Origin: Galaxea fascicularis
Lineage: Eukaryota; Cnidaria; Anthozoa; Scleractinia; Euphylliidae
NCBI GenBank assembly: GCA_948470475.1
Contig: OX419335.1
Span: 36,594,297 to 36,658,296 of the forward strand
Reading direction: 5' to 3'
Length of the DNA: 64,000 nt
Shown here: piece after piece, positions 13,101 through 25,758 of the stretch
How the letters are laid out: every line of letters begins with the position of its first letter
How positions within the stretch are numbered: the stretch's first letter is position 1
Translations under genes and position numbers: made by a program
The notes under the pieces: model-generated
The model's input: only the letters and a program-made list of their open reading frames with translations
The model's database searches: none
What the model was told of the DNA's origin: nothing

Positions 13101-14520
13101 CTTTAACGACATAAAACAATCAAGCCGCGTGCCACGCAAACAACTCATTCCGTGTTTTGAATGCTTCTATCACAAATGTTTTTCAGCTAACCAACAAAAC
13201 ATGCAGCATTTATATGGCTTATTATCAACTGCCTTGATTCATACGAATTTCGAAGTCTGCAAAACAAAGCTCTCGCAAAAAAAAAAAAAACCGGGTTTTC
13301 TGCCCAAAACTGACAGATAAGCGGAAACTGCAAACTCGCTCGAGTTCTGGAAGACATTCAAAGCAGGGTTGCGACCTTCGACGAAGATCACATTTTCACG
13401 TTTTTCTCGAATAAAGTACAGCAATTCACAAATGATGTTACCTCACAACGTTTCATGCTTCTGAATTCCTCTTTTATACAGAGCAGCGACATAATGCAGG
13501 CTGTGAAACTCCTTAGTGCTTAATGCAACGCAGTCGATAATGTAAATTATGAACCAGCGCAACTGCATGCTTTGAAATGGAACCCTCAAATGAAGCGCAT
13601 AGCCTTTAAAGGGCGGCTCCAAGGTCAAAGAAGCTAAAAAACCCAGTGCGGCAGAAAAAAAATCACAAGAGAAAAGAAAAACCGGTGCGTCTGCACAAAG
13701 GCCTCCCGCAGGCGGAAAACGCACCTGTAGGAAAAAAAAGTGAATGATAAGAGGCGGTAATCGATCGCGGCTGTACTTCACTTGAAACCGAACATTTTTT
13801 TCCCTCTCGACAGTTGAATTTAAGTTGAGTGTATCCAGATTGTTTCGTGGAGTATTTTTTCGAGTGGAGGAGTAATACGACTACGCCAACCGTAAGTGCT
13901 CAAAATAGAAATTGCAAAATATGAATCTAACGAATCAAAATCTCTGGGAAAATTTCGCGTCATCAAAGTGTTGCGTTCTGACATGGCCACATATTTTATC
14001 TCCACAAAAAGTGAATGGCTGAGAAACAGTACATAAAGAACTCATACGTCCTAGGTACAAACTTTTAAAATACCGTGCGACAAAATTATAAAAACATTCT
14101 GATGATTTTTCAAAACAACGGTTCGCGAGAAAACAACGACGCCCAACTCAAAGTAGAAATTCGAATTCGAGAACTGAAAAGCAGCACGAAACATCACCGA
14201 CCCTGTAAAGGAAGGCTGTCGCGAAAAATTTCAGAAGTAGTTCAGAAAAAAAGGTGTAATCTAAGATACTGCAACTGCGACCATTTAAGAGATAAAAATA
14301 AACTGCGAGCCTAGGTTGGGATCAGCTGACGATTGTCAGCTGCACACGCGCGTGTACTCCGCGTGGCTTCCAAATTGACCCACGACGGTTCACATAGCCT
14401 TCTAGTTTTTCGAGAGGAAACAGATACCAAATATTGAAACACATACGATGACTCGTCGGCTTCGTGCATCTTGACCTTACCGGCATTCTTATCACCAGAT
14501 ATCTTTCTCGGGATTTCTCG
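10140..14520. other. Intergenic region upstream of Lhx6/8
   Basis: AT-rich sequence without recognisable exons on either strand. As the upstream flank of a developmental transcription factor it is the obvious place for enhancers, but I cannot identify individual sites from one sequence. One small feature is a palindrome of two CAGCTG E-boxes around a four-base spacer at 14323-14342. Confidence 0.45.
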
Positions 14521-14634
14521 GCGTCCTTCGGCGGGCCGTCGGTTAGTTGCTGTCGGTATTTTTTGCTTTTGGTCACTTGAAACCAAAAACCAAAAATACC
14601 GATAGCAACTAACCTACGACCCGCCGAAGAACGC
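14521..14634. repeat. Inverted repeat (hairpin element)
   Basis: Left arm about 14521-14573 reads GCGTCCTTCGGCGGGCCGTC and on to TTGCTTTTGGT. The right arm, about 14581-14634, is its inverse complement with scattered mismatches. The arms pair over roughly 50 bases with a short loop, as in foldback MITEs. The open frames reported across it on the minus strand are by-products of the palindrome. Confidence 0.75.
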
Positions 14635-15387
14635 AGAGACACACTCAACGACTTTCATGAGCCACTTGGAATCACAGTTGATTTCTCTCATGTCTTTCGG
14701 GTCGTCGTCGCTCTTGCTTTGATTTCAAAAGATCTTTTCGTCACAAGCGGTTTCCCGACTCCGGGTATTTCATTGAGTTGTCGGCTTATTGTCGGCCCTC
14801 TTTCTGTTGCTCTCACCACCGTTGTCGCTTCACTGGCACTCGAAAGAAGAGACCTTTTTTCCCTTTATTTCTACCAAGCAAAGAAATGTGCTTGAAGAAG
14901 AAACGAATGACCGGGTAGAAAATCCCAAATTATGAAAATTTCCCCTACAACCTCGCTTTATTTTGAGTTTGGCCGCTGAATCCGAACCGAAAAATTACTG
15001 TTTACAATTAACCAACGGCACTCGAATGAAACTTACATTATGTGTTTTAGCTGTCGATTGTATGTTTCATATATCTCTAACAACACGGGTTCAAAGTTGA
15101 CTTTTCGTTATTACTTTTTAGGAGAAACCTTTCTCACCGGCACGGTCACGGCATTCTCTGACCCCTTATTTTTCTGGTTTTAAGGGTTGTCTTGAAAGAA
15201 AGCGAGACTGCTGGCGTACAATACTTTTAGCTGCTCTCTCTCAATCTTCATCAAAGCGGCTGATACACGTTTTGATCAGCGGGGTCCATTATCGTATTTT
15301 TTGCCATACGTCGAAGATCGAAAGATTCAATCTTCTCGGTCTTCCACTGAGATTAAATCGGAACAAGGCACATCAGTATTCGACTGG

Positions 15388-15589
15388 GGCGGATCCAGGA
15401 TTTCGAAAAGGGGGGTTCGAACAAATAGGCCGCCGAAGGCCATCCCATCTAGGGGGGTCTGGGTACATGCTCCCCCAGGAAATTTTGAAATTTAAGTCCT
15501 CGGAAATGCGATTTCCAGCGTTTTGAGGCATAATGGTGGACAGGTTTAGGGGGTTCGACCGAACCAGCTGAACAACCCCTGGATCCGCC
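15388..15589. mobile_element. Small TIR element, GGCGGATCCAGG family
   Basis: Bounded by exact 12-base terminal inverted repeats, GGCGGATCCAGG at the left and CCTGGATCCGCC at the right. It is about 202 bases with no coding capacity. The same terminal motif bounds another element at 24481-24648, so this looks like a non-autonomous DNA transposon family. No convincing target-site duplication was seen at this copy. Confidence 0.6.
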
Positions 15590-18500
15590 TCAGCTCGAAA
15601 CACTCTTACGTTTGCTGCTAGGAACAAGGCAACAGGCCGACAAAACAGTCTTCAAGACATTAATCTCAATCATGGGATTCAGAACCAAAAGCCCAACAAA
15701 TGTCGCCCTTGACAAGATTTTTCACTAAGCTCTACGCTGTATTCTATAGCTAACAGCAAGTTTCCGTTTATATATTGCTTGGGGGCCGAGAGGGCAAATA
15801 GGGACAGAGATGTGGACTCTCAGAACCCTTCACTCCACACCCCTTAAATCCACCACCGATGATAATTCGCACCATCCACCTGCTTTAAAATATCGTGTTT
15901 CTTTGCTTTGATTTCACAATCAAATGTTCTTTGCTAGCACATTAAAGATAGAAACTGAGATGTTTAATCATTGTCAATCTTGCCCGCACCTCTTTCCTGT
16001 GCCAAGGAAGAAACTGATCTAACACTTCAACATTTATCAGTTCAGAAATGTAAGCATTTTGATGATAATGGCAGGAAATTAGCGTATTAGCTTTTAACGT
16101 GTCTGATTTCTTATAGTGAATCACAACACAACTATGGATATTCACTGCGGGAAGGCCTCGAGATCCCTTGCCATGTGAGTGCAAAAAAAAATCTGTCGAG
16201 GTGGTTAGGACTGGTTGAGCCAGTAGTGCAAAGTAATCAGCTTCCAGGCTTTCTCTTCAGCAACTCACAGGGGCACCCAAGGAGTAAATTAAGCAAAAAA
16301 CCTTTGAGGGGTATTTCTAGGCTCCTTGTAATGTTTAAAGACTGTTTAAAGAGTTGCTTTAATCAGCTACAAAAATTTGATCTGTTCGGATTTCTTAGCT
16401 GAAATTCAAGTGCCCGAGAGTTTTTAACTGAATGTCACCTTCGAGGAACTTCTCTGCGAACTATTTGCTTATACCTGAAAATGCTAGGCGACCTTTTCAA
16501 GAGTCAAAAATTGCAAAAATATGCCTTCCGAAAATCAAAGGGACTATTTTCCCCTCGATTTCCCTAGTTGCGAATCTTTTAGGTGATGTTTTAGTTAAGA
16601 AACCAGTAGCTTTTTGGCAATGCATTATCCGAAAGTCTTAGAACGGGTAGACTCTCCCCAACAGATATTTCATCGAAGTTTCTCGTTGGGTTCCCCTGAA
16701 CTCAGTGGGATCAGATAATCAAACCCTTCCTCTGCGCTGTGCGAGAAAAATACGAACTTACCAACCACAAAGGAAACCCTCTCCTCTCGTCCACTGGATA
16801 GTTTTTGGACACAACACAAATTGAGATTTGCAGTAAACTAGTCATTGTTGAAGTTAACACGAATGCCGTCATTTTCGAGAACGCTGGTTCAGAGTTACTT
16901 GAGGGAAGGAGGTAACCAATCTTAAAAATTAAGCTTATTACTAGCTACAAGCAACAGATGTGCGTGGTGCTCAAGAAAAGAGGAAATGGCTCAATACAAC
17001 TAACAAAGATAGCTTAATACACAAACATAGTTTCTCTACTTTATAATATCTCTATGAAAAGAACTAATATAACCATATTCTTGAAAATACAAATACTGTT
17101 AATCTCCAAAAAAAGCTCTTCACGCTTGTAGTGTCTGGAAGTTTATTGATGATGAGAAACAAAACATGAATAACCAAACGTTTGGTTCTAAAAGTGATGA
17201 ATGCAGGGATTTTTCCAGATTATACTTTAAAGTACAGGCTTGTGTTTTACAATGCTGCTGATGCAAGCAACCCAAGAAGAAAAGTTTCAACGTCAAACTG
17301 CAGGGAATTTTCCACACTGTGGCTCTTCATGCGTTCAGAAGAGGAAAATAAGCCTAAGTTCCCTTAATGCTAATTGAAAACTGACCTGGAGTGATGCTAA
17401 ATTAAGTGTAAGACTAAAGAAAAACAAGGTAACTTTGCAAAATCTGAGTCTTGAAATCGGAGCACTCAAAACTTAAGTGCCGTAATGTTAAAGAGTTAAT
17501 AAACCTATGTTATACTCACCAGTCAGACCAGTTAATCCTCTACTCAGAATTATTGTAAATCATAGAGGTAGTCTAGTTCTACATCCTTCAATGTACAACC
17601 GTTTTTGTTTGAAATCAGTAATGGACAGTACCAAATTAAGGTACAATAAGTATATTGTGCCAGACTCTTACATGCTCAATTTCAAATAGAATGTTCTAGG
17701 CTGGCTGCTACTGACACAAAATACCTTGCATCATTAATAATGTGCCACTGTTTGGTTACCGTTATTTCTAATTCAACCTAGAGAAAAATGCTTCAAATTG
17801 TGTTTTCTTGTGAAGCGAACTTAACTTTTGCGGATAACTTAAGTTGAATCAGTGGCTTCACAGCACATGTAAACAAAACGACGAAGTACATTAGACAATA
17901 AGATACTACTCAAGATCTGCATCATAACATAACATTAAATAGGTGTTTGTGATATTAGTGTTGTCATGGCAAGTGATAAGGATATTGTACAAATTGTTCA
18001 ATATAATGACATGATAAAGAAATGCCCATTTTTTAATATATACATGTGTATGCAAATTTTAGTTTTAATAAAAGGGACAAGTATACTTAATTATTGACCT
18101 TAAGTCACCTTTTCTAACTGTAATAATAATAATTATATAATAATATAATAATAATAATTATTATTATTGTTATTATGCTTTGAACATACTCTTGATGTTA
18201 TTGTTGATTTAACCTTTCGAAATCACTTCTGTCCTAGTTTAGTATCTATTACAAAAGACCATTTAAGTTTTCTTGTAATTTAACTGTCAGCATTTCTGAG
18301 ATACATTCCCCAGACAAAGACAAATAAAATTGATAGTACAGTGCAATATTTTCAATTGCCCAATATCCACTTTTTTCATAAGACCTGACATAAGTTAAAG
18401 ATTAAACAATTTTTTTACTGTTTCATATTACCACTGAGAACCATCCAGAAATCTGCAATGGACGTTATAATGACAATATCAACACAAACATTCTAGAATT

Positions 18501-19720
18501 CCTAAGGACATTTAAATGTCTCAATGACAATTTCAAGTAATCTGATAGTCTTTGTGTGCCTATACCATCACAGTATTTCATTCATTAATGTATTATTCTT
18601 TGATTTACTGTATTTTGACTATTGCTCCAGTTTAAAGGATAAATTGAACATGGTCTTGTTTTATCTTTAAATAACTCTAATGAGGCCATTAACATACATT
18701 TTGCGCTTTTTAATTTGGAAATTAAAATATTTATTTATTTTAATGAGCAGTTGGACAACTTGGATCTGTGTCTTGCATTCAGGTACATTCAGAGTTCTAT
18801 AAACTAAATTTTTGTCAAGAAAAATATATAAAATAAAAGTGTGTGTAAAAGTGTATTTATGTCTGATTTTTTGTCAAAGCACAAGACTGTTATATCATTA
18901 TGGTACAGTTTTATCAGTTTAGCTTTAATAGCTGTGACCTAGAATATTGTCTGTCTCCCAAAATGTTTCTTCTATCAAGGCTAGCAAATATTTTCACAAG
19001 GCTAATTTTAATTCACTCAAATGTAAATAGAAGATCACAATGTGGGAAAATTTCTATCAATATTGCCAAATGTGATCTTGTTGTCCACAAATCCAAAGTG
19101 AATATACACGATTTTTTCAATTCAATTTAAATACTACTTTGAAACATTTCCTTGAAATGTCCAATTTCCTGATTATGTTTTCTTACATTTGGGTACCAGG
19201 TACTCACAGAGTAAATGATTCAGTTTAAATGATTATGTAGTTCCTGTGTTTCAATTCCAAAATGTAACAAAGAACACTCTAACTGGCACAATCTTGGACA
19301 AAACTGTTAAGAAAAAAATTAAATTTAAGCTACCCCCCCCACCCCTCCCCCCATTTCTATGCTATTCCTATGCCAGAATAAATATCTCACCAAACTAGTT
19401 TTATCTATTTGCATTTATTAAATCTACATATGACAACCAACCAGCTCTAACTGATGGCAAATAATTTGGCTTCTAAAAGAGCCACCCTGATTTAAAATAG
19501 GAGTAAGATCTTTTGTTGGCAGGTTTATTTGCCATCGGATTTGGCAAACTCTCTGAGTTTTTCAAGCACAGAAGGCCAATTTCACAAATTCACACTGTAC
19601 AAAGACAAAAAATGTGACAGAGAAATGTGGGAGAGCATACACTCTTTTTATAAGAATGCCTAATCTTGGAGCTGAGGCTGAATGTTTTTTTATTTTTTTG
19701 GCAATTTGAGCTTGAAAAAG
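15590..19720. other. Gene-free stretch
   Basis: No family-like coding sequence on either strand. It holds an AT-only tract of (TAA)n/(TTA)n character near 18120-18175 and a C-rich run at 19331-19353. The remainder is unremarkable AT-rich DNA. Confidence 0.5.
19331..19353 (-). repeat. C-rich tract, G-quadruplex-capable on the minus strand
   Basis: A run of eight C, then ACCCCTCCCCCC, gives four closely spaced G tracts on the complementary strand. It is a low-complexity sequence with clear quadruplex potential and no evident gene association. Confidence 0.6.
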
Positions 19721-19733
19721 TTCTTCTGATGTT

Positions 19734-19832
19734 ATGAAGTTACATGGTATAGCATTTCATGAAATCAATGTGGACTTGACCAGGATACCTCAAGCGGCTG
19801 ATGCCATGAATAAGCTAAGATCTCAATCTGGG
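19734..19832 (+). pseudogene. Orphan exon-like fragment, glutaredoxin-like
   Basis: After an in-frame TGA and a possible AG acceptor (ttatgaag) the plus strand reads LHGIAFHEINVDLTRIPQ and then AADAMNKLRSQSG, before a donor-like GG/GTATGT. Hydrophobic-strand text of the form HEINVDL followed by an amphipathic helix resembles the beta-alpha segment that follows the CxxC helix in glutaredoxin/thioredoxin-like folds. I found neither the preceding CxxC exon nor the following cis-proline (TVPQ-type) exon nearby. It may therefore be a relic exon or retroposed fragment, or chance. Confidence 0.25.
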
Positions 19833-21490
19833 TATGTTCTTCGCATGTTATTAAAATTTTGGCTCTCAGTCTCAACATTTTCATAAAATAAGGTTCTCAT
19901 AAAAAAAAAAAAGAGTAATCCTTACACAGAACATACAGTGTATTTTAATTCTGGTGCTGTACATGTAGTTAAAAATAAAAGACGTTACAAGTGCTATTGC
20001 AAAAAACTGTGTCTAAACACTTGCAGTTTGATGTTCATTCTTTTCATCTGTTTAATAAAATGTACAGTAATCATGCTGAAGTCTGTTTTGTAGACAGCTA
20101 TAAGTTTTAGTGTCTCACTTTTCTTTGCAAAATGTGAAAAGAGTATTGCATTATTAATTTTTTTATGACATCAACAGCTAATAAAATTGCTTCTGTCTCT
20201 TTCAATTCTTTGCCTTTGTGGCAGGTAGAATAAATGATTTGAAATTTCTTAGCTTTGGTTGATAATCTGAAAAGGGTCTAAATTTAATTCACAGCTCTAC
20301 ACAGAACCGGGCAGCCATTTAGAATTTGTAACAGAATAAATAGTCTGAGCTTCATCCTGAACACTGTGTTTTCTTTTGTCTGGGGTGAAGCATCATTTTC
20401 AGACTGGTAAGGGAACAAAGATGAACAGAGACAACAATAATTTCTTGTAAATTGTTTTCTCGCAAGAAGATGAAGTTGAATACGTCAGTCTGTGACCACA
20501 AATTCATTCTTACAATGTCAAAGTTTTCACTCAGTTTTGACATTCTGAGAGTGGAGAGAATGAATCTTTAGAGCCAGGGAGAACAAAGAACGAAATCCTT
20601 GTTGCTGCTGTTGTTGTATATCAGAGGGACTTGGCAGAAGACCTTTGGCAAAAACGCAGGACAAACCAGGGAAAGCCACTCAAGAGCAACGAAAGAAAAA
20701 AACACTTCTTTCACTAACACCTTGATTAAACAAAAGATGGTTTCGTGATATTCGCAACATACAGTATACACTTTTATTGACGGAATTATTCATTTCCTTC
20801 ACTGTCGCCAGTTTTAAAATCAAATTTGGATGGGAAGCTTAGATAATAATTTATGATTTTGCAACTGATTTCTTTTCTTTACCTTATCTTAAGTAAATAT
20901 CTACCAATAGTTAGTTGCAACAAACGCCGCATAAATTGGTGCAAAGAATGAATGCGAGGCACAAAAAGCCGGTCGGAAACAAAGTTATGGAAGTTTGAAC
21001 GCCATATCATGATTATTTTCTACCATGTATCGATTTGAATCATTTCCCGAGTCTGTTTGCTTGGTTGTGTCACATGATATTTGAAGCCGGTCACTCAAGA
21101 AATGGGATTCACAGATATTGCAAAGCCCGGTTTGAAACTTCGGTGTCGACAGACAAAGCGGTTAAGCACAGCAATTCAATCCAATTACGCCAAGATTGTG
21201 AATTTTTAACCAAAGGTTTTCGACACTTACCAGCATAACCGCTTGTTCCCTGTATCGACCCACCATCCAATCTTCGTTGAAAGCTGCTCACATTAAACTC
21301 TAATGTTTCCCAAGAATCATGAACTGAGATGTTTGTGATCACTCGCGTCAAGTGCTTCGCAATCGAGACAGCGTTTGGTGAACTTCCGCTAATTCAGAAT
21401 CCAAGATGGCGGACGACATGTTGTGTTTACTAGGGCCCAATCTACCTCGTCGTTCTGTTCATTCGCACCAGATCCATATTCATTTCAACT

Positions 21491-21621
21491 TTGGTTCCGT
21501 ACTGTAAGTTACGGACAGAGTTTTTTTCCCGTTCGCTTATGGCCCAAGCGGTCCAAGCACGAAGCGCGCGGGCCAAAAATCAACGGGAAAAAACTCGGCC
21601 TTAACTTACAGTACGGACCAA
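21491..21621. repeat. Inverted repeat element (TTGGTTCCGTACTGTAAGTT ends)
   Basis: The left end reads TTGGTTCCGTACTGTAAGTT, and the right end is its inverse complement with one indel. Internal CCCGTT/AACGGG segments extend the pairing to over 40 bases per arm. It is about 131 bases, a foldback MITE. It lies immediately after a sequence beginning with a Kozak-like AAGATGGCGG (21412 onwards), whose open frame it terminates. Confidence 0.65.
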
Positions 21622-21744
21622 GAAAACGAGTTTAGTAAGATAGTTATTATATCTTTGAGGTTAATCGAGCGGCGAGAGAAAGAAAACTTTCAATTTTAGC
21701 AGTACGGTCCGCACAATTGACCAATCACAGCGCGCGTACTAACT

Positions 21745-22110
21745 GAGGCTCTGTTTACAAGCAAGGAGGGCAACCCTAGTGTTAGGGTTACCCTAGCAGG
21801 CGGGTCAAAGATAGCCCCTCCAGCCGGGAAAACTTAATCGCAAACAAAATGGCCGACAAGAGAAGAGTTCTGCTAAGAACTTCGATTTTGCTATCTGTAC
21901 AACTTATTATTGCTGTTTTTCGAGTGTTATGGAATGCTGTTATGTTACCTTCTTATTTATAGACAACGACAAAAAGTTGCAATGTTAAACGTGACCCTGG
22001 AATACAATACATCACTCGCTCGAATGAACATATGAAACGGGAGAGTGATTTGACGAAGTTTACGAAGAAAACGTGGCCGCACAGATCAGTGGTGGAGAAA
22101 GTTATTCGAA
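21745..22110 (-). mobile_element. Truncated copy of the CCCTAG-rich MITE (element X)
   Basis: Starting near 21745, the sequence matches, in the opposite orientation, the element at 48471-49014. It shares the ACCCTAGTGTTAGGGTTACC subterminal block, the GGCGGGTCAAAGATAGCCC block, an ATGGCCGACAAG segment and the ATCACTCGCTCGAATGAACA segment. Similarity fades near 22110 and the second terminal inverted repeat is missing, so this copy is truncated or disrupted. Confidence 0.65.
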
Positions 22111-23447
22111 GGAAGGATGCTTACCTACCTTGCACTAGAAATGTTTTCTGTTGCTGAGAGAAAAGGAATATTATAATGCCTCGAGCGTCGCGTTGTACTC
22201 GGTCCGCCATGATGGCCGTTTGTTGTAATTATGGGTCTGGAAACAATTAAAAAGTTGTCCTGGGTAGGCGAGTTATCCCGTTACAGTTTTTGGCCCATAT
22301 ATTAACTTGGTCGCGTTTGCCCCCCAGCCAAGGTGGCGTCAGAAACAGTGGAAATTTCTATCTGCAGTGATTCTCGTACTCTCTCTTTTTTTTTTTTTTT
22401 TGTAAGTTCCTACCAATTTTTCTTGGACAATTTTGTCCAAGAGGAAAGGCGCAATGAGGCTAATCCTATGGGAACCATGAACCCCAAGACAAGACACCAA
22501 CACCGGGAACTACGATCCCTACTACCAGGGGACGTAACCCCGTACTAAAACCCCTGAAATGTTATGACATTCAGCTTATCCCAACTAAGGTGGAATCCCG
22601 ATTACTCGAACCCTCGATTTTTAGAATCTCCCGATTATACGAGCCAAAAGTCGTTTCCCTCGGATTTGCTTTGGTCCGATACTGCAATTTTACTCCCAGT
22701 TTTTCGAAACTCCCGAAATTTCTCACTAATTCTTGGCTTCCTTTGAAAAACTTACATTCGATTTCTCGAACTTTGAACATTTGGAACTAACAAAAACTGC
22801 TTTTGGCCACATGCACACCTATATGCAATTAACAGGTTCCAGGGAAGGCGTTTCCACTAGTTTTTTCTTATTACGAAGAATTGCGGCAAATCTGTCATTA
22901 TAAAGATACTTTTTAGCCTCTTGCTTTTAATTAATTTCAATATTTACCCTGGTTTTGGGCCAATTAAAACGGTACAAAATGGAGTCTACGTACTGCCAAA
23001 CAGAAAACGAGAAGTGCGGAAGCTTATAAGTGCCATCCGAGTTGTTGAGAATCCGACATCTATGGCAAGTCGTTGAAAAATGCGACATCCGAGTTGTGAA
23101 AATCCAACATCCGAGATGTAGAATCCAAAATGGCGGCATGGACAAAACCGACGAAGGGTGCATTAATGTTTTTGGTTTCTTGATCGGTGTTCAGTCATTG
23201 TTGTATGGCCGGAATATTCTCCACCACTTCGAAACAGGGGACATAACACGCTGCTAAATCGTATCCTTTCTGCGTAGGTTGATTTCAATGTAAACAAAGT
23301 ACCGAGAAGAAGTGGATATAGCTACAACGGTGACGCTTTTGAACTGTTTATTACAGAAGTACAGAAGCTTGTAGGTGTTGTAGCTATCCACTTCTCTTCT
23401 TTTTCATCGAACGCCGCCATATTGTTGAATCTCGCGCCATAATTGTT
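22111..23447. other. Repeat-derived non-coding stretch
   Basis: Contains a long poly-T run (22384-22401) and a segment of CCCGATTACTCGAA / CTCCCGATTATACG type at 22600-22790 that looks like transposon non-coding sequence. A short imperfect tandem motif (GACATCCGAGTTGT variants) occurs at about 23035-23120. No gene is recognised. Confidence 0.4.
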
Positions 23448-23672
23448 TCCGACCCAGCGGGGCCAGTCTCTCGAAAGTCCCGAAACTTTTCGGGCGTAAT
23501 TTCCTTCGTATCTTAAAAACGGAGATGTTTTCAGGCAGGAAGTTTTGCAACAAATTTGCCCTTTCGTATCTTGAAATCATAGTAAAAGACCAGCTTTCTA
23601 GAATAAGCGGATCGCAGTTTTAGAAATAGCTTTTCGGGCCCGAAAAGTTTTCGGGAGTTTCGAGAAACGGAC
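23448..23672 (+). mobile_element. TIR element Y, copy 1
   Basis: Bounded by imperfect inverted repeats: AGTCTCTCGAAAGTCCCGAA at the left, and at the right TTCGGGAGTTTCGAGAAACG. The internal segment, from AAGTTTTGCAACAAATTTGC to AATCATAGTAAAAGAC, recurs at 49485-49700 in the same orientation. About 225 bases with no coding capacity; a non-autonomous DNA transposon. Confidence 0.6.
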
Positions 23673-24480
23673 CCCAGGCCTTGACCGCACGCGTTGCTCA
23701 AACCGGACGATCGGGGCGATTATATGAGAAACCTTTTATCTCTCCCAATCGCTTGGACCGTCTCCGCTCGTCTCCGCGGTTGCAATTAAACGAGAAAGGT
23801 GATCGAAACGATCGTGACGATTATATGAGAACCAACCTTTATACACTGGACGCGGCGGTCACGAGGAGGTTGGTTTGGCAGACAAAAGGGACCTTAAGCA
23901 ACGACCACGACGGCAACGAGAACGTCATTTCAAAATATAACTTCTCGTTTGTGTAACTCTTTCGCGATTCTTCCAATTTGTGAAAAATGCAGGCTAGCTG
24001 TCCAGGGTCTATATTACTGTAAACGGTGTCAAAGCAAAGAAAACGAAAGAAAAACTTCATGCAAACGTCATGCGTTCACTTCTCGAGAAAACTTAAAATT
24101 TGGTCATTTCACGTTGTTGTTTTGCAGAAGACGGTAAACAAATGTACCAAAATGTGAAACGCACGTGCAGAGTATTATTTTTGCTCATTGTCCCATGGTT
24201 TTGTGGCGTTCTCGTTTCCGTCGTCGTCGGCATTGCTTTAAAGTGCCTATAACCCCAAAATATTTTTTTCGCTAAAATGCATCTTTGCACCTGTTTGAAA
24301 CAAATTGCGGCATTTTTTTCCTTTTTTCACTGAATCTTGACTTTTTATAGGCTTTAAAACAGAGTATCATTTGATTCATGACCGAGTCAGAAGGGGAGTG
24401 GGTCTATTCCTGATTTGACGTCACAAACTGATTTACATCGCATTAACTCTTTGTAAAAATCGAAATCGAACCGAGAAACC

Positions 24481-24648
24481 CAGGCGCGGATCCAGGGGAG
24501 GTGAAATAGGTGAATTTCCCCCCCTTTTTTTTCTGACAATTTGCCTATCATGCTGATGCACAGACCTCAAACACCTCAACCAGGCTTTGGTTCTATTACA
24601 TTACTACAAAAATTCATCCCCCATTTCAAAATCCTGGATCCGCGCCTG
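24481..24648. mobile_element. MITE with CAGGCGCGGATCCAGG termini and 5-bp target duplication
   Basis: Terminal inverted repeats CAGGCGCGGATCCAGG and CCTGGATCCGCGCCTG bound 168 bases. The five bases AAACC occur directly on both sides (24476-24480 and 24649-24653), a good candidate target-site duplication. The inner ten bases of the TIR match those of the element at 15388-15589. Confidence 0.8.
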
Positions 24649-25423
24649 AAACCGTCTTAGCGCTAATGCAGATCCCTTCCAAAACGACTGAAGAAAGACA
24701 CAGAGACAATGGAAAATCTTTTTTTTATTGTAATATTATCAGTAGTAGTATTTAAAAGCTCAGTATAAAGCGCCCTGTGGTTTAGATCTTGGAGGTGATT
24801 CGATCAGAAAGCAGCATTCAGAGATTTTCTTGCCTTAAATATAAATAAATTTACGTCCTGTAAAAATACACCCTTATATATTACTTCCTTCATAGTTTTA
24901 AGCTTACATTATAAGAACTTATAGTCACAAAGACTCCACATCCAAATAAACATAAAAATAGAAATATCACACGGGTTTTTTGTGGGCCGTATAAGGAACT
25001 TTAAAAATGACAATCAATCACATCCAAAGAGCATTCTGTCCAAGGAATTTTGAGCCAGCAGGCTGCACTCTAACCAGTTGGGGTTGTTGCTTTGACAAAA
25101 AAGTTTGCATAAAAATGAAAATTCTTTCTACACCTACTTAGACAAAACTGTCTGTCTAGAGAGCAATTTTTATTTATCACTCTCTTTTTTTTTCTTTTCA
25201 AATAAAGAATCAGTAAAACGGAACCGCGTTCAGTTGTTTTAAAAATAGACGGGAGAACGTAGTTACCTCATCTCAACTATAAGTAAACTGCAAGCAGCAT
25301 AAGTCGAGAGGTCCACCTAAAGAAGCTTTGGAAAGAATAAAAAACTGAGGAGCCACAGGCCTCCACACCACCGGTGAGTTACTATCGTTTAAGGAGCATT
25401 TAAGCATTCATTAAGGTCAGTTA

Positions 25424-25758
25424 TGCCTGGTTTCCATATGATCGTTACGATCGCCACGATGGTTGCAGTCACTGCGATTGCGGAAAAAAGAAAGACCAGT
25501 GATCGCTCCAAAAAACAAAATTCAGCGTTCGATATAATTTGCATGTACGCTGAAATAAAAGCCATTTGGGAAAGCTTGATCGCTGCGATCGCCACGATCG
25601 CCGAGATAGAAATTTTTCTATCTCAGCGATTGTAGCGATCGCAGTCGCTACGATCGCGTCAGTAGCAGACCAAGGCCGGTTTCCATATGATCGCTGCGAT
25701 CGCTGAACACGTTTTTCGGCGATCACAGCGATCGTAGCGATCATATGGAAACCAGGCA
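25424..25758. mobile_element. MITE built of GATCG palindromes, TTA target duplication
   Basis: Terminal inverted repeats TGCCTGGTTTCCATATGATCG and its inverse bound 335 bases, flanked on both sides by TTA (25421-25423 and 25759-25761). A 3-bp TTA/TAA duplication is typical of PIF/Harbinger elements. The interior is largely short near-palindromes of GATCGC/GCGATC type, including a second inner copy of the TIR near 25678. Long open frames over it, on either strand, are artefacts of this composition. A diverged copy in the opposite orientation lies at about 61880-62190. Confidence 0.85.

Noticed and set aside
13443..13781. 112-codon minus-strand frame
   Set aside because: No domain resemblance and no adjoining exons with matching phase.
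14322..14648. Two overlapping minus-strand frames of 91 and 108 codons
   Set aside because: Both run across the hairpin at 14521-14634; the apparent coding is repeat sequence.
21412..21512. Kozak-like ATGGCGGACGACATG frame of about 33 codons
   Set aside because: It runs straight into the inverted-repeat element at 21491 and stops there; possibly a gene start broken by an insertion, but nothing else supports it.
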